The position numbers and the translations under genes were made by a program. Source: Fremontodendron californicum (Eukaryota; Streptophyta; Magnoliopsida; Malvales; Malvaceae). Taken from it: a stretch of 64,000 bases of DNA. Positions 1 through 11,354 of the stretch are shown piece by piece; within the stretch, counting starts at the first letter, position 1, and each line of letters starts with the position of its first letter. Under the pieces are notes generated by a model. That model did not search any database. It was given only the letters and a program-made list of their open reading frames with translations, and was not told where the DNA came from. The stretch lies in the NCBI GenBank assembly GCA_030761205.1, contig JAULJL010000010.1:3725001-3789000 (forward strand), given 5' to 3'.

Positions 1-1489
1 GTGGTGAAAATTACGATACATGCACTTGCGTTGTGAAAATCGACAACCATAATCTCCTGAAGTATGAGAGAACAAATGAAACTCTTGAGCCATATTCACT
101 GATATCGGAGCATTTGAACATCTATCTTTTGATGTTTAAACACTATTAAACTTGAGAACTTAAGAAACTGGATATAAAGATCAGCCTAGAAACTAAGCCC
201 GTTGAGATTGACATCTTCATTTTGCAAATGTAGCCCAAAATAAATAGAAGATTAAGGGAAGATGAGCTAGGTGAATGCTTGACAAAGAGACAATGTCAAA
301 ACCAAGAGCATGGACAAGATGATGTCTTTTATTAATCGGATAATAAGGCTTACAAGTGGTTAATCCATCAATCAATCGCATAATTCTATCACACAAAAGC
401 ATTCCAAAAAAGGCCATGAAATTTATCAATTTATTTATATAAATTCTATATTTTTATTGTACTTAAAGAAATTTTTTATTTTTAATTTACATACAAATAA
501 ATTTTTAACTTTTAATTTGTGTCAAATTAAGCTCTTAATTCTTTAATTTACATCCAAATAAACATTTAATATAAATCAATCTTTTATTTGAAATAAAAAT
601 TTATTTCGATACAAATCATAAAATAAAAATTTATTTTGATAAAATAAAAATATAAGACTGATTTTAAAAAGGTAAAACAATTCATGAATTTTTTTTAGTA
701 TTTTAGACAATAATTAACTACTATTAATTTCTTACTCATTATAATTCACGAAGAAAAAATAGGTGTCAGACTGATAATAACATTCACTTAAGCTCCGAAG
801 CAATGCCCTTTAAACTAGTCTCTTCTTATAGCCACAATGGCTTGTTGGGCCAGAACCGTTGGTCACTGGTTTCTCAATCTTGCAGCTGAGACAGCCGATG
901 ATCAAACAGACTTCATGAAGCCTCAATGAGAGTTTGCTTAGAGAACATAAAGGAACGAGGTAGTAGCAATGATCAACAACGATAATTATATATATCTAGT
1001 ACTTGCCTACGGTTAAATTACTACTAAATATCTGCCTCACTATAGCGGTTTGTGACTGAACCTGCAGCCTAAACAATCCTTTGCATGTCCCCTGCAATGA
1101 AGTAGTTTACCAGTTGTGTTAAGATAGAACCCTAACTCACAATTTAATTCAACAAAACTACCGAACATGGTTAACAAGAGGCTGCATGCATGCTTCAGTA
1201 GTGAAAGTAAATCACCTTCTTGCAGAGGAAAGGGGGAAGATGTAAAACAAAGAAAACCTTTTCGGTGGATTTAAAACAGTAAGCTCTGTTGCAAATGGTT
1301 GAAATGAGTGAATCAAATGTACAATAGTGTCCCCTTTACAAATTTGGTCTTAAGTGATGAATGATGGCTAATGAGCTACTCTACAATGCTTGATTTGATC
1401 TGAGACTTTGCAATCAATTCATTGCTAACAGAATTGGAGTATTATAATAAGTAATGAGCACCAAAATCATATAAATTCTTCATTCATCA
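1..1489. other. Non-coding stretch, no gene recognised
   Basis: I see no convincing coding region. Positions about 440-760 are very AT-rich. The short open frames, such as one at 217-429 on the minus strand, have no recognisable domain or codon pattern. The only recognisable gene remnant in this part begins at the right edge. Confidence 0.5.
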
Positions 1490-1792
1490 CATGGAGGTGA
1501 GTGCGCGGGAGGTTTCCGATTCTCAGCCATAGAGGTGAGTGCGGGAGTGAGGGTTGCCGTAACGGGAGAGTTAAAACGGAAGTATCGAATCTAAAACCCT
1601 CGGGTCCACTGGGGAAGTCGCTTGCATGTCGAGGTAAAGCGGACGGCCCGCGATTTTCACCCCTTTCATGGTGATTCCTGTCGGGTCCTCATAATCTGGC
1701 GGGGAAACGACGGTGGCCGCGGTGGAGAATCAGCGGTTTACGGTGGTTGATTCGGTTTTGGCTAGGGTTTGACGAAGAAGCTTCGAGGCCAT
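1490..1792 (-). pseudogene. NFS1: 5' fragment of mitochondrial cysteine desulfurase NFS1, decayed
   Basis: Reading the minus strand from an ATG at 1792 gives MASKLLRQTL, then FSTAA, then a stretch containing MKGVKIAGRPLYLDMQ, ATSPVDPRVLD and YGNPHSRTHLYG. This is the conserved start of plant NFS1, the PLP enzyme that supplies sulfur for mitochondrial Fe-S clusters. All of it lies in one reading frame, broken by three stop codons (TGA after TVNR, TAA after LPF, and TGA where the family has Trp after HLYG) and with no frameshift. Only about the first 100 codons remain; the PLP lysine and active-site cysteine regions are absent. The GC content is much higher than the surroundings, and the sequence upstream of the ATG looks like a 5' UTR, so a genomic or cDNA 5' end was copied here. 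The identification is strong; the origin of the copy is not known. Confidence 0.85.
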
Positions 1793-1923
1793 TTCTATTT
1801 TTCCTTTTTTCTTGGGGGACAGGGAAAGAAATTGGGGGGTTTCACCGTGAGTTCCTTAGAAAAGGTTTTTGGTAGGCTTTAAATTAGAAAACTTGAGTAG
1901 CAGATTATCAGGTCATCATTTTT

Positions 1924-3962
1924 TACATATAAAATAATTGAAATTACATATAAACATGATAAATTTATATAGAAATTACATATGAACATGACAAACATGA
2001 GAAATTACATATAAACTTGACGAATTACATATTAACATGACAAATTACATATGAAAAATTACATATAAACATGACGAATTACATATAAACTTGACGAATA
2101 CATATAAACATTAAAAATTACATATAAATATGACAAATTACATATAAACTTGAATAATTACATATAAACATGAGAAATTACATATAAACATGACGAAATG
2201 ACAAATTACATATGAAGATGACAAATTACATATAAACATGACGAATTACATATAAACATGACAAATTACATATAAACATGACAAATTCACGAATTACATA
2301 TAAACATGACAAAATACATATAAACTTGACGAGTTACATATAAACATGACAAATTACATATAAACATGACAAATTCACGAATTACATATCAACATAACAA
2401 ATTACATATAAACTTGACGAGTTATATATAAACATAAAAAATTACATATAAACATGACAAATTCACGAATTACATATCAACATGACAAATTACATATAAA
2501 CTTGACGAGTTACATATAAACATGACAAATTACATATAAATATGACAAATTCACAAATTACATATCAACATGACAAATTACATATAAACTTGACGAGTTA
2601 CATATAAACATGACAAATTGACGAATTACATATAAACATGACAAATTACATATAAACTTGACGAATTACATATAAACATGACAAATTACATATAAACATG
2701 ATAAATTGACGAATTACATATAAACATGACATATTACATATAAACTTGACGAATTACATATAAACATGACAAATTACATATAAACATGAAGAAATGACGA
2801 ATTACATATAAACATGACAAATTACATATAAACTTGACGAATTACATATAAACATGACAAATTACATATAAACATGACAAATTGACGAATAAATATGAAA
2901 TAATGAGAAATTACATATCAAGATGAGAGATTACATATAAACATGAGAAATTACATATAAACATGACAAATTGACGAATTACATATAAACATGACAAATT
3001 ACATATAAACTTGACGAATTACATATAAACATGACAAATTACATATAAACATGACGAAATGAGAAATTACATATCAAGATGAGAAATTACATATAAACAT
3101 GATAAATTACATATAAACATGACAAATTACATATAAACATGACAAATTACATATAAACATGACAAATTGCATATAAACTTGACGAATTACATATAAACAT
3201 GACAAATTAAATATAAACATGAAGAAATGAGAAATTACATATCAAGATGAGAGATTACATATAAACATGACAAATTACATATAAACATGACAAATTGACG
3301 AATTACATATAAACATGACAAATTACATATAAACTTGACGAATTACATATAAACATCAAAAATTACATATAAACATGACGAAATGACAAATCACATATCA
3401 AGATGAAAGATTACATATAAACATGACAAATTACATATAAACATGAAAAATTGACGAATTACATATAAACATGACAAATTACATATAAACTTGACGAATT
3501 ACATATAAACATGACAATTGATGAATTACATATAAACATGACAAATTACATATAAACTTGACGAATTACATATAAACATCAAAAATTACATATAAACATG
3601 ACAAATTACATATAAACTTGACGAATTACATATAAACATCAAAAATTACATATAAACATGACGAAATGACAAATCACATATCAAGATGAGAGATTACATA
3701 TAAACATGACAAATTACATATAAACATGAAAAATTGACGAATTACATATAAACATGACAAATTACATATAAACTTGACGAATTACATATAAACATGACAA
3801 TTGACGAATTACATATAAACATGACAAATTACATATAAACATGACGAAATGAGAAATTACATATCAAGATGAAAAATTACATATAAACATGATAAAATAC
3901 ATATAAACATGACAAATTACTTATAAACATGACAAATTGACGAATTACATATAAACATGACA
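1924..3962. repeat. 20-bp minisatellite array of about 100 copies
   Basis: About 2 kb of tandem units of the form acaaattacatataaacatg, with common variants cttgacgaattacatataaa and catcaagatgagaaattaca. The variants are not random: one carrying 'cacgaattacatatcaacat' recurs about every 90 bp between 2370 and 2570, and one carrying 'acatatcaagatga' recurs at roughly 2917, 3068, 3237, 3387, 3678 and 3860, that is about every 150-180 bp. This suggests higher-order units. No open frame crosses the array. Confidence 0.95.
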
Positions 3963-4911
3963 GACACATATTCATGTATATAGAGTATGATCTTCCAAGT
4001 ATATGAAAAAACTTAAAAAAAAATAAGTACACCCATGTCAGACACATATTCATATCCGACATTCATCCCGAATTCGGGTAACATAAAAAATATATAATAA
4101 TTAGTAGATTTAATTTGAGCTAGCCAAAGCCGCTAATAAACGTGACAATTAAAATTTTCAATATCTTTGGACAACCGTTTCATCGCCTTCTAAATCATTT
4201 ACTACTAGTTTGCTTGATCTTTTTTCTTTTTCCCTTAAGCTATTTGGTCGTGAATGGAATCTGCTTCATCACTTTGTGCGATTCTTCTTATCCAATAAAA
4301 CTAGCTTTTCATTATCTTCAGGATTTGTAAAAGGAGTTTGACAAGTTTGATCATAGCCTCATAAAGAAAATTACAAGACCATACAGCTTTATTAGATTTG
4401 GTAATATCCCCAATAATCGGTTTATAGCTTATATTAACAAGTTTGAAGCAATTATGGCATTTGATTGTTAAATAACCAGAAGAAACTTAAGGAAATATAA
4501 TCTAAGAATTAATTGTATCAACATATTGCTTTCAAGTTTCCAATTTTTTATTTTCAACATTAAGCAATATGGAAATTAGGCAGTATTGATGATCACAATT
4601 AGATAAGTTTGATTCTTTTTTCTTGTCTCTTATTCTGCTTTGGCTTGCAGATAGTATTATTGCTAATATTAGAAAGCAATATATTGATACAAGAACACGA
4701 GCCAATCTATCAAAGCTGAATGCTAATCGTCGCCAAGAACTAGATATAATTACTGAAAACATGTCCGGCATTGTAGAAAAAAGACGAAATTCAGTCAAGT
4801 TTTACCTATGTGCAGGCACCAGCCTTGGCACTAAGGAATTTGCTGCTTAATTAATTATGAATATTGAACACAAAGAGTACATAAAATCTTCGTTTTATAC
4901 AAAAATATTGG
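3963..4911. other. Non-coding stretch between minisatellite and gene fragments
   Basis: No gene recognised. A 75-codon plus-strand frame at 4623-4850 has a basic, helical-looking composition (for example NIRKQYIDTRTRANLSKLN) but I cannot match it to a family, and it may be another captured fragment. Confidence 0.4.
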
Positions 4912-5116
4912 AGATAGAATGGAATAGCCAAGGGACTCTAAAACCTGAGACTCAGTAGCAGATAGAACTGGATCAAACACCTCTATATCTCTAATCCAAC
5001 TGAACTTTCTTTTCATTAAAACTGCAAGGCTAAGCTGAAGTCGAGGAGTTTCATGAGACTCAATGCTGCCAATACCGTATATCACCATCTGCAGTTTCAA
5101 CTCAGATCTCAAAACT
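4912..5116 (-). pseudogene. SRR1-like domain exon fragment
   Basis: The minus strand reads RVLRSELKLQ, MVIYGIGSIESHETPRLQLS, LAVLMKRKFSW, and EVFDPVLSATESQVLESLG. This matches the core of the SRR1 domain (SENSITIVITY TO RED LIGHT REDUCED 1), a plant protein of phytochrome and clock signalling. A possible 3' splice site (tttacag) precedes it at 5117. The match ends near 4912 in unrelated sequence, and the rest of the family's roughly 250-300 residues is missing. It lies in a run of same-strand fragments from unrelated genes, so it is best read as captured DNA rather than a working gene. Confidence 0.8.
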
Positions 5117-5583
5117 CTGTAAAATTGACAAACCAAGACTCTCAAAGTCTAAAGAACTAAAAAACTGATTAAGAAAAGAACAACATTTGAAAATATTTAT
5201 GCTCGAAATAATTTTCATGCTCGATGAGGTAATAACCTACAGCAATTTATAGCAAAATCCACATCAGTCAAATGCTAATTCTATCCTTCTTTTCTGTTTG
5301 ATTAAAGCAAAGGAAGAAAAAGAGTTAAAAACTATCAAGCACCATTTATCAAAGAGGGAAAAAAAGGATCTAAAGGAATCAAAACCAACTCTCTACTATG
5401 TTTCAGAACATATTCTCAACAAACCATATGAAAAGGAATAAAAAATAAGTTTTGTTCAATTCTCGTGACAATGAAAAAAAAAAAAAAAAAAAGCAAACTG
5501 CATAAGAGAGCATTCTAAAATATGCTAAAATCTGCAATAAAATGAGTTGCATCTTACATGATCGAAGTTTCTTGACAGCTCTA

Positions 5584-5709
5584 ATCACCAATAAGTGGCC
5601 GAAAGTTGGCTTCTTCATTGACACACATAGCAGTAATTGCAATTGCATAGTTCAAGCAACGGCAAGGATAACATCCTCGAATTAGAGGATCAACCAGTAG
5701 GCCAAACTT
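5584..5709 (-). pseudogene. RLCK-VII (PBS1-like) kinase exon fragment
   Basis: 42 codons on the minus strand contain KFGLLVDPLIRGCYP, YAIAITAMCVNEEANFRPLI and GD. This is the end of kinase subdomain XI in receptor-like cytoplasmic kinases of class VII (PBL/PBS1 family), including the invariant Arg of the RPL(I/L) motif. The frame then meets TAG directly after GD. No ATP-binding or catalytic part is nearby, so this is one exon piece. Its left end shares a 16-bp block (one mismatch) with the end of the neighbouring REN1-like fragment at about 5830-5846. Confidence 0.75.
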
Positions 5710-5849
5710 CTTCTGGTTTTTTAAAAACAGACGGGACTGCAACTCACAGAAAGAATAAAAAAAAAGAGAGAAAAATTTGTGTACATTTAGAGTCCAGCTC
5801 TATATTAAGGTAATTAAAAGTTTTAACTCACAGTAGGCCAAACTTTTAA

Positions 5850-6077
5850 TTGGCAAGAACAATCTCCTCAAGCTCAGCCCTCGTCTTTACATTAATTTAA
5901 GTTATAAGAATGCAGAATGCTAGATTTAGAAAGAAAATTGGTTCTCTTGACATCTGTACAAACCTTGGAATCCATTCCATGGGAACTAGAAAATTGTCCA
6001 GATGACATGCTCAATCCAACTTAAAGTGCTGCTCTAAGATCCCTTTCAGCTTGTAGCTGCTCTTGCAATCTAGAGAC
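5850..6077 (-). pseudogene. REN1-type Rho GTPase-activating protein fragment, two exons with intron
   Basis: Exon one (6077-5964) reads VSRLQEQLQAERDLRAAL, stop, then VGLSMSSGQFSSSHGMDSK, followed by a GT donor. Exon two (about 5884-5850) reads TRAELEEIVLAN after an AG acceptor. This is the coiled-coil segment behind the RhoGAP domain in PH-domain ROP GAPs of the REN1 family. One in-frame TAA replaces a Glu codon. Keeping the intron shows the piece was copied from genomic DNA, not from mRNA. PH and GAP domains are absent. Confidence 0.75.
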
Positions 6078-6868
6078 CTACAGAGTCATTTACAGGTAAG
6101 TAGGAAGACAACTTGGGGAACATAATTCTTCAATAAAAGGTTAGATAACTGTATATGATAAATCATTTTTTTAACAAGAAAGAAGATAGATATATGTTCT
6201 CTGTTAGAGATCCTGCACAACACTTTTAGTTCATAGAGTATCAAAATTGTTACCCCCTTAGTTGTTCTAAAGTCTGCAAAGTTGTGCAAAAGAAATTCAA
6301 CTCTCCAAGTGTTACTTGTTTATAACTATTTAATGACAATGCAAGCCACAAAATCTTCAAGTTGGCATGCTCTCAGCAGACTGAACTTCATCCAATCGTC
6401 TAAGCAGCCATTATCAGCTAAAAAACCTTCACTACTCAAAAGCATTTTATATTGGATGTACTTAAGAAACGACACAAAAAAAGATATTTACAACTGCATG
6501 AGCCTATTGGGTTGTAGTCACCAGAAAATTTTAAAACCTTCTCTTTCAAACAGGTCTAAGAAAGTTCAGAAATCTAACGTCTTCAATATCAAGTTGAAAA
6601 GTAAGGCCAAATAGAATAATCAGAAGCAGGAAACATAAGAATGACACAGTTGTGGTTCTTGATAATAGGAACAAATTTTAGAATCCAAGTATGTATCCTA
6701 CCAATTGTGATCAAATAAAGTTTAGAAGCTAATTCCTCATTAAACAAAAAAAACAACCAAGAAAATGTATAGAAACGGGTCTAAGTAAAAGTTCCCAAGT
6801 TAAATTGATTGTGCAATTATAATATCACAGACATTAGATCTAAGCTATATTTAAACAGTTTTAATATA

Positions 6869-7269
6869 GGCATAAATATAAATTTGGCCCTCGAACTATG
6901 CAAATTAAATCATTTTGGCCCTTATTCTTTTATTTGGGTCAATTTGGCCCCCATGTTATTAGTTCTGGTCAATTTAGCCCCATACTATTATTTTTGATCA
7001 ATTTAGCCTAAATTTAATGAAAAGGTTAAATTTTTGGTCAATTCTTGATTTTTTTTCTTCTATTTTTGGTTAATTTCTAATCAATATCTGGTAAAATTAG
7101 CCTAAATTTAACGAAATTGTTAGTCATATGCTCGCACCTGACCAATTCCGTTAAATTCATACGATATTGACAAAAATAATAGAATGAGGGCTAAATTGAC
7201 CCAAATAAAATAATAAGAGCCAAAATGACTTAAGTTGCATAGTTTGAGGGCCAAATTTATATTTATGCC
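6869..7269. mobile_element. MITE with long TIRs and 9-bp duplication, Mutator-type
   Basis: A 401-bp element whose ends are inverted copies: ggcataaatataaatttggc at the left and its complement at the right, with similarity continuing for more than 50 bp. It is flanked by a perfect 9-bp duplication TTTAATATA (6860-6868 and 7270-7278). The 9-bp duplication and long TIRs point to a Mutator-like MITE. It encodes no transposase. It sits inside the cluster of gene fragments and so inserted after, or together with, that cluster. Confidence 0.9.
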
Positions 7270-7500
7270 TTTAATATAAGAACTCAACCGCACACTGTTT
7301 CAACATTTGGGCATCTTACAACACTATCAAGTCAAAATCAGAAAGATAGATTTTTAAGATGGATACTAAAATTCATGCTTGTGCTAAGTAGGAGTTGCAA
7401 AAGCACAGCGCCTGAGTAATAGTTTTCAAACGCAGACATACTAGTTAAAAGGAATGCAAATAAAAGAATTGAAAGCTACAAGATGTAATGAGTATCTTAC

Positions 7501-7697
7501 TCTTCTTCGCCAGAAGAATCAAAAGATTCCATTGACGGTGTCTTTCTGGCCTGTTTAACAAAGTCAATGAAGATTCAAGTGAGTATGGTTTTACTGTGTG
7601 AAACAAAGCTGTAGAAATGAGAGTAAAACACCTCATTGTGAAACCAAAGCATATGTACATCCACCAACAAAATAAGGAATAACGTTTCAGTTGCACA
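7501..7697 (-). pseudogene. Unidentified two-exon gene fragment
   Basis: Two stretches on the minus strand join through a clean GT..AG intron (7631-7551). The first (about 7697-7632) reads ATETLFLILLVDVHMLWFHNE and the second (7550-7501) reads ARKTPSMESFDSSGEEE, followed by a GTAAG donor. The first looks like part of a hydrophobic or membrane segment and the second like an acidic Ser-rich linker. I do not recognise the gene. Strand and splice structure match the neighbouring captured fragments. Confidence 0.45.
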
Positions 7698-8585
7698 GAT
7701 GCTTTAAGAGGAGTGCAGTAATAGTTTGTAGAGATATACTTGTTCCTTTATAAAGTCTAATTACAGAGGGAGAAAAAGATTGCATGCTATCAAGCCAGTC
7801 AGATATGTAAATTAAAATTCTTAGAAAACACAAAGGATTTTCATTAAGATTGACATTTCTTGGCTAGTTGATGCAGCTATCATATTTGCCATTTTTTTAA
7901 TTCAAGTGCATGGAAAACAGCAGTCCTCCAAATGGTCCAAGGCCAAAAGAATTTGTCAAAGTTACTACACAAGGGAGAAAGAAGATAAGAGAAATTTTAT
8001 CCATGCAAAGAAACTGGTGAACTGAGGAGGACAGTTTGATATAAGCTGGAGCTATACCACCCAGAAAAATTAAATTGAGAATAATAAGTGCAATCTCTGG
8101 ATGGTGTGGAGCATTGTCTATTGAATGATGGAATAGTTCCGCCTAGCAGTTGTAGGCACTAAGTTTGTTTGTTGAGCTTTGCATGCTGGGTTTATCAAAA
8201 ATAACAAAAGCAAAAGAAAGAAAATAAACTGTGCAAGGGAAAATCCTACAGTGCAGTAATGAAACACAAAGCAAAGATGCAACAATAAATAAAATCTTTA
8301 ACTTAATTCTTAAGACTACTTTGAAAGATCAATTTTTCGTATCTCCATGGTTGGAAAGTTTATCAAGACATAGATCTTGCTTAAGTTAATTAAAAGTTTA
8401 TCAAGACATATATTAGCTACCTGCTCATATAGAGTCCATTCTGTATCAAGATATAAGTAGTTGTTAGTAACTATTAATATTCATAAGAAGTGTGCTATAA
8501 ATTAACAGAAGTAACAAGTAACATAAGTTGACAGCAAGTCATATATTATAGACAACAATTTGGCTTGAACCCACCACTTAAAATC

Positions 8586-9263
8586 TCATTCTGACATATC
8601 GAAGGGAAAAGGAGGTGTCCTACTGTCTTTTAGCAATTCTGGTTTGAGCAGCAATCTGCTTATGAAAGGTGAAATAGCTGCAAGCAATGCCTTAGGGCAT
8701 TCCTCATGCGGAAGATGGCCACACCAAGATATTGCAACCAGTCTCTGCAATTGCAACAAATGTAGCAAACATCAAGAAAACAGGACGATAGTTGTTTGTA
8801 AACAAGACATTCAAAGTACTCGACAAGCTCAGTTTGAAATATCGCGACAAAACCCGGAAATGGTAAACATTCTTTCAAAACAAGAACACTGTTAAAAGGT
8901 GAGCACTTGAACAAGGAATTTCAGTAGGGTTTATGTGTAACAGATTTTCAATTTCTTGAAAACTACCACTCAGAATAAAGAGCGATATGCCAAGAAGATT
9001 AACCATCTTTGTTGAATTCAAAATTTGAGAACATAGGATACAAATTGAAGCAGACTACTTACGGAATTTACAAGTTTTGAAGCCATGGCCTGGGAAGATT
9101 TGAGAGAAATATGGGCATCTTCAGCACCAGCAATGACCAATACCGGCATCTCTTCAACAGCTTTTAGCAGTGACGTCGCGTTTTGTGGTGAAAGGATTGT
9201 TTCATGTGACAACCTGCTTATCTCCTGAAGTGCTTCATCCCAACCCTCTACACATAGTGGGAC
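8586..9263 (-). pseudogene. Last two exons of an alpha/beta-hydrolase gene
   Basis: Exon 9263-9063 encodes VPLCVEGWDEALQEI, then SPQNATSLLKAVEEMPVLVI, then AGAEDAHISLKSSQAMASKL. The intron starts GTAAG at 9062 and ends in TTGCAG. Exon 8744-8586 encodes RLVAISWCGHLPHEECPKAL, LAAISPFISRLLL, and ends in TGA. These carry the catalytic Asp region (AGAEDAHIS) and catalytic His (CGHLPHEE) of a plant alpha/beta hydrolase, but the nucleophile elbow and everything before it are missing. No stop codons interrupt the two exons. Upstream sequence after the acceptor at 9264 soon becomes unrelated, so this is a 3' fragment, probably non-functional and part of the captured cluster. It could be the end of a rearranged gene whose 5' part lies elsewhere. 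Confidence 0.8.
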
Positions 9264-9851
9264 CTGATTGGAGCAAAGATCAATTCAGCAAATCAAATAG
9301 GTAAACAAACTGAAACTTCAAACTAGTAGCTATCATGCAAATCAAACAAAAAAATAATTAGGGTTTTCTCTGATTCAAAAGAGAGAATCCAAAAAAAACT
9401 TAGAGATAAAGAAAGTTGCAGAGAGAGAAAAGAGATTGTTAGAAAGAGTTTGGCTTTGGAGTTACTGGACGGACTAGAGGCAGGCGGTGATGGAACATAG
9501 AAGAAACTCTGGGAAACCAAGTTTGGGGTTTTAACATTTTTGGGGTTTCGATTCAGAGAATCGGGGTGAGGGTTTTTTTCTAAACTTGGGGTTGATGATT
9601 TTAGGAGCAGATGGAGGTGGAGACTGAAGCGGAAGCGGAAGCGGAAGCGGCAGATGAAATATCGGGTTGGTGTTTCGATTTAGAGGAATAGGGTTAGGGT
9701 TTCAATTTTTTTTTGGTTTGATGATTTTGGAAAAGAGAGGTTTTGGTATAGGGGATGAAAGCTACCCGGTTAACAAGTTTCATCAAATGTTTTTTGTTTC
9801 AACGGTTCGGATGAATTATTTTTCATCCAACCATCAATATTTGTTGGAGCC
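9264..9851 (-). other. Promoter-like or 5' UTR-like sequence upstream of the fragments
   Basis: No coding region recognised. Read on the minus strand it is pyrimidine-rich with AAACCCTAACCC-type telobox sequence near 9685 and a (CTTCCG) run at about 9627-9652, typical of plant 5' leaders. A 65-codon frame (9520-9323, MVSQSFFYVPSPPASSPSS...) might be a first exon but is not recognisable. Confidence 0.35.
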
Positions 9852-11346
9852 TAGAGGTGGCAAAATGAACCCGAACCCAAAAATCCGCCCAGGAAAACCC
9901 GAACCCGAACCCGCCCAAACCCGATTTGACCAAAAAGTCAAAAACCCGAACCCGAAAAAACCCGAACCCGAATGGGCCCGAACCCGAATGGGCTTGAACC
10001 CGAATGGACCCGAACCCGAATGGGCCCGAACCCGAATGAGCCCGAACCCGAATGAGCCCGAACCCGAATGGACCCGAACCCGAGACCGGCCCGAACCCGA
10101 ACCCGAATTTAATACTAAAAATAAAAATAATCAAATTGCAATTAATTTTTTTTTTTTTACAAAGCAATAACTTCAATTATTAATTTTATTCTAATTTTTT
10201 TAATAATTTAATTAAAATTTAAAATTTAATATTATATATATATATGATGATGAAATAATAATTTTATCAAAAAGTAAATTATATTTTGTACTTATAAGTT
10301 ATAACTTTAACATCTCATATCATGATGAATTTACAATGTAAATATTTTAAATTCTTGAAAATTTTAGAGATGTGAAAAAAAAAAATTGATAATAATTCAA
10401 TTATTCTTAAGGGTAAAAAAAAATGACAATAATTCAATTATTTTGACCTTTTGGGTTATACTTATACGGTTAGGTTAGGGTGGGTTTAATTGGATTATGG
10501 CTTTCATGAGATTTTATTTTAGCGGGTGGGTTTAATGGGGTTTTGGGTTTTATGGTCTTTTGGTTTTTGGGTATATTTATTATATATTAATAAATAATCA
10601 TATTAATTATATATTTATTAAGTATAATTTAAATATAAATTATATTTTTTTAGTACTACTTTATAATTTATACTTTATACTGATGAAAAAAATATAAGTA
10701 CTCGATAGATATATATATATCTTGACTATAAGCATAAAATTTTTGCATTTTATAAGTATATAAACGAATAGATGAAGGCTAAGATTTATTTTTAAAAGTT
10801 TTTTATTTTATAGTGAATATAAATTATAATGTATTTATATTTTAAAATTCGAGTTCATCAAATCAATTATTTTAAATATCAATATGATTAATTTATAATA
10901 TATCATATTTTTTATAATAAATTATTTCAAATTTTGATTTTATATAACAAATTAATTTCTTATTCTTTTGGTGCTAACAAATATTAATTTTTAAAAATAA
11001 ATATAATTAAAAATATCATATAATAGCAAAAGTATAATAATAATAATAAATTAATAATTTGTTTTTAGATATAAATATTTAAATTACGTAAAAATGATTA
11101 TATCTAATATAAAATAAAATGATGTAAAACATACCCGAACCCAAACCAAACCCGAACCCAGACCGAACCCGAACCCGAACGTGAATGGACCCGAACCCGA
11201 ATGAGCCCGAACCCGAATGAGCCCGAACCCGAATGGACCCGAACCCGAATGAGCCCGAACTCGGATGAGCCCGAACCCGAATGAGCCCGAACCCGAATAA
11301 ACCCGAACCCGAATGAACCCGACCCGAACCCGCCCAATTGCCACCT
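9852..11346. mobile_element. Non-autonomous hAT transposon, copy 1
   Basis: A 1,495-bp element starting TAGAGGTGGCAA and ending TTGCCACCT, flanked by the 8-bp duplication TTGGAGCC (9844-9851 and 11347-11354). The last three bases of the right TIR are missing compared with copy 2. Both subterminal regions (about 9870-10110 and 11135-11335) consist of a repeated 14-15-bp unit cccgaacccgaatg; the middle is AT-rich and non-coding. There is no transposase. Repeats of this kind near hAT ends are expected to be transposase binding sites. The proline/arginine-rich or glycine-rich frames over these arrays in all directions are repeat artefacts. Confidence 0.9.
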
Positions 11347-11354
11347 TTGGAGCC

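Noticed and set aside
1924..3962. Regular repeats that might suggest a CRISPR-like array
   Set aside because: Units are contiguous 20-mers without unique spacers in an AT-rich plant genome; this is a minisatellite.
4623..4850. 75-codon plus-strand frame with NIRKQYIDTRTRANLSKLN
   Set aside because: Looks protein-like but I could not match it to a family or define splice sites.
9667..10176. Proline/arginine-rich and glycine-rich long open frames on both strands
   Set aside because: They are translations of the hAT subterminal repeat (likewise 11084-11344, 19837-20106, 22472-22790, 23703-23912), not genes.
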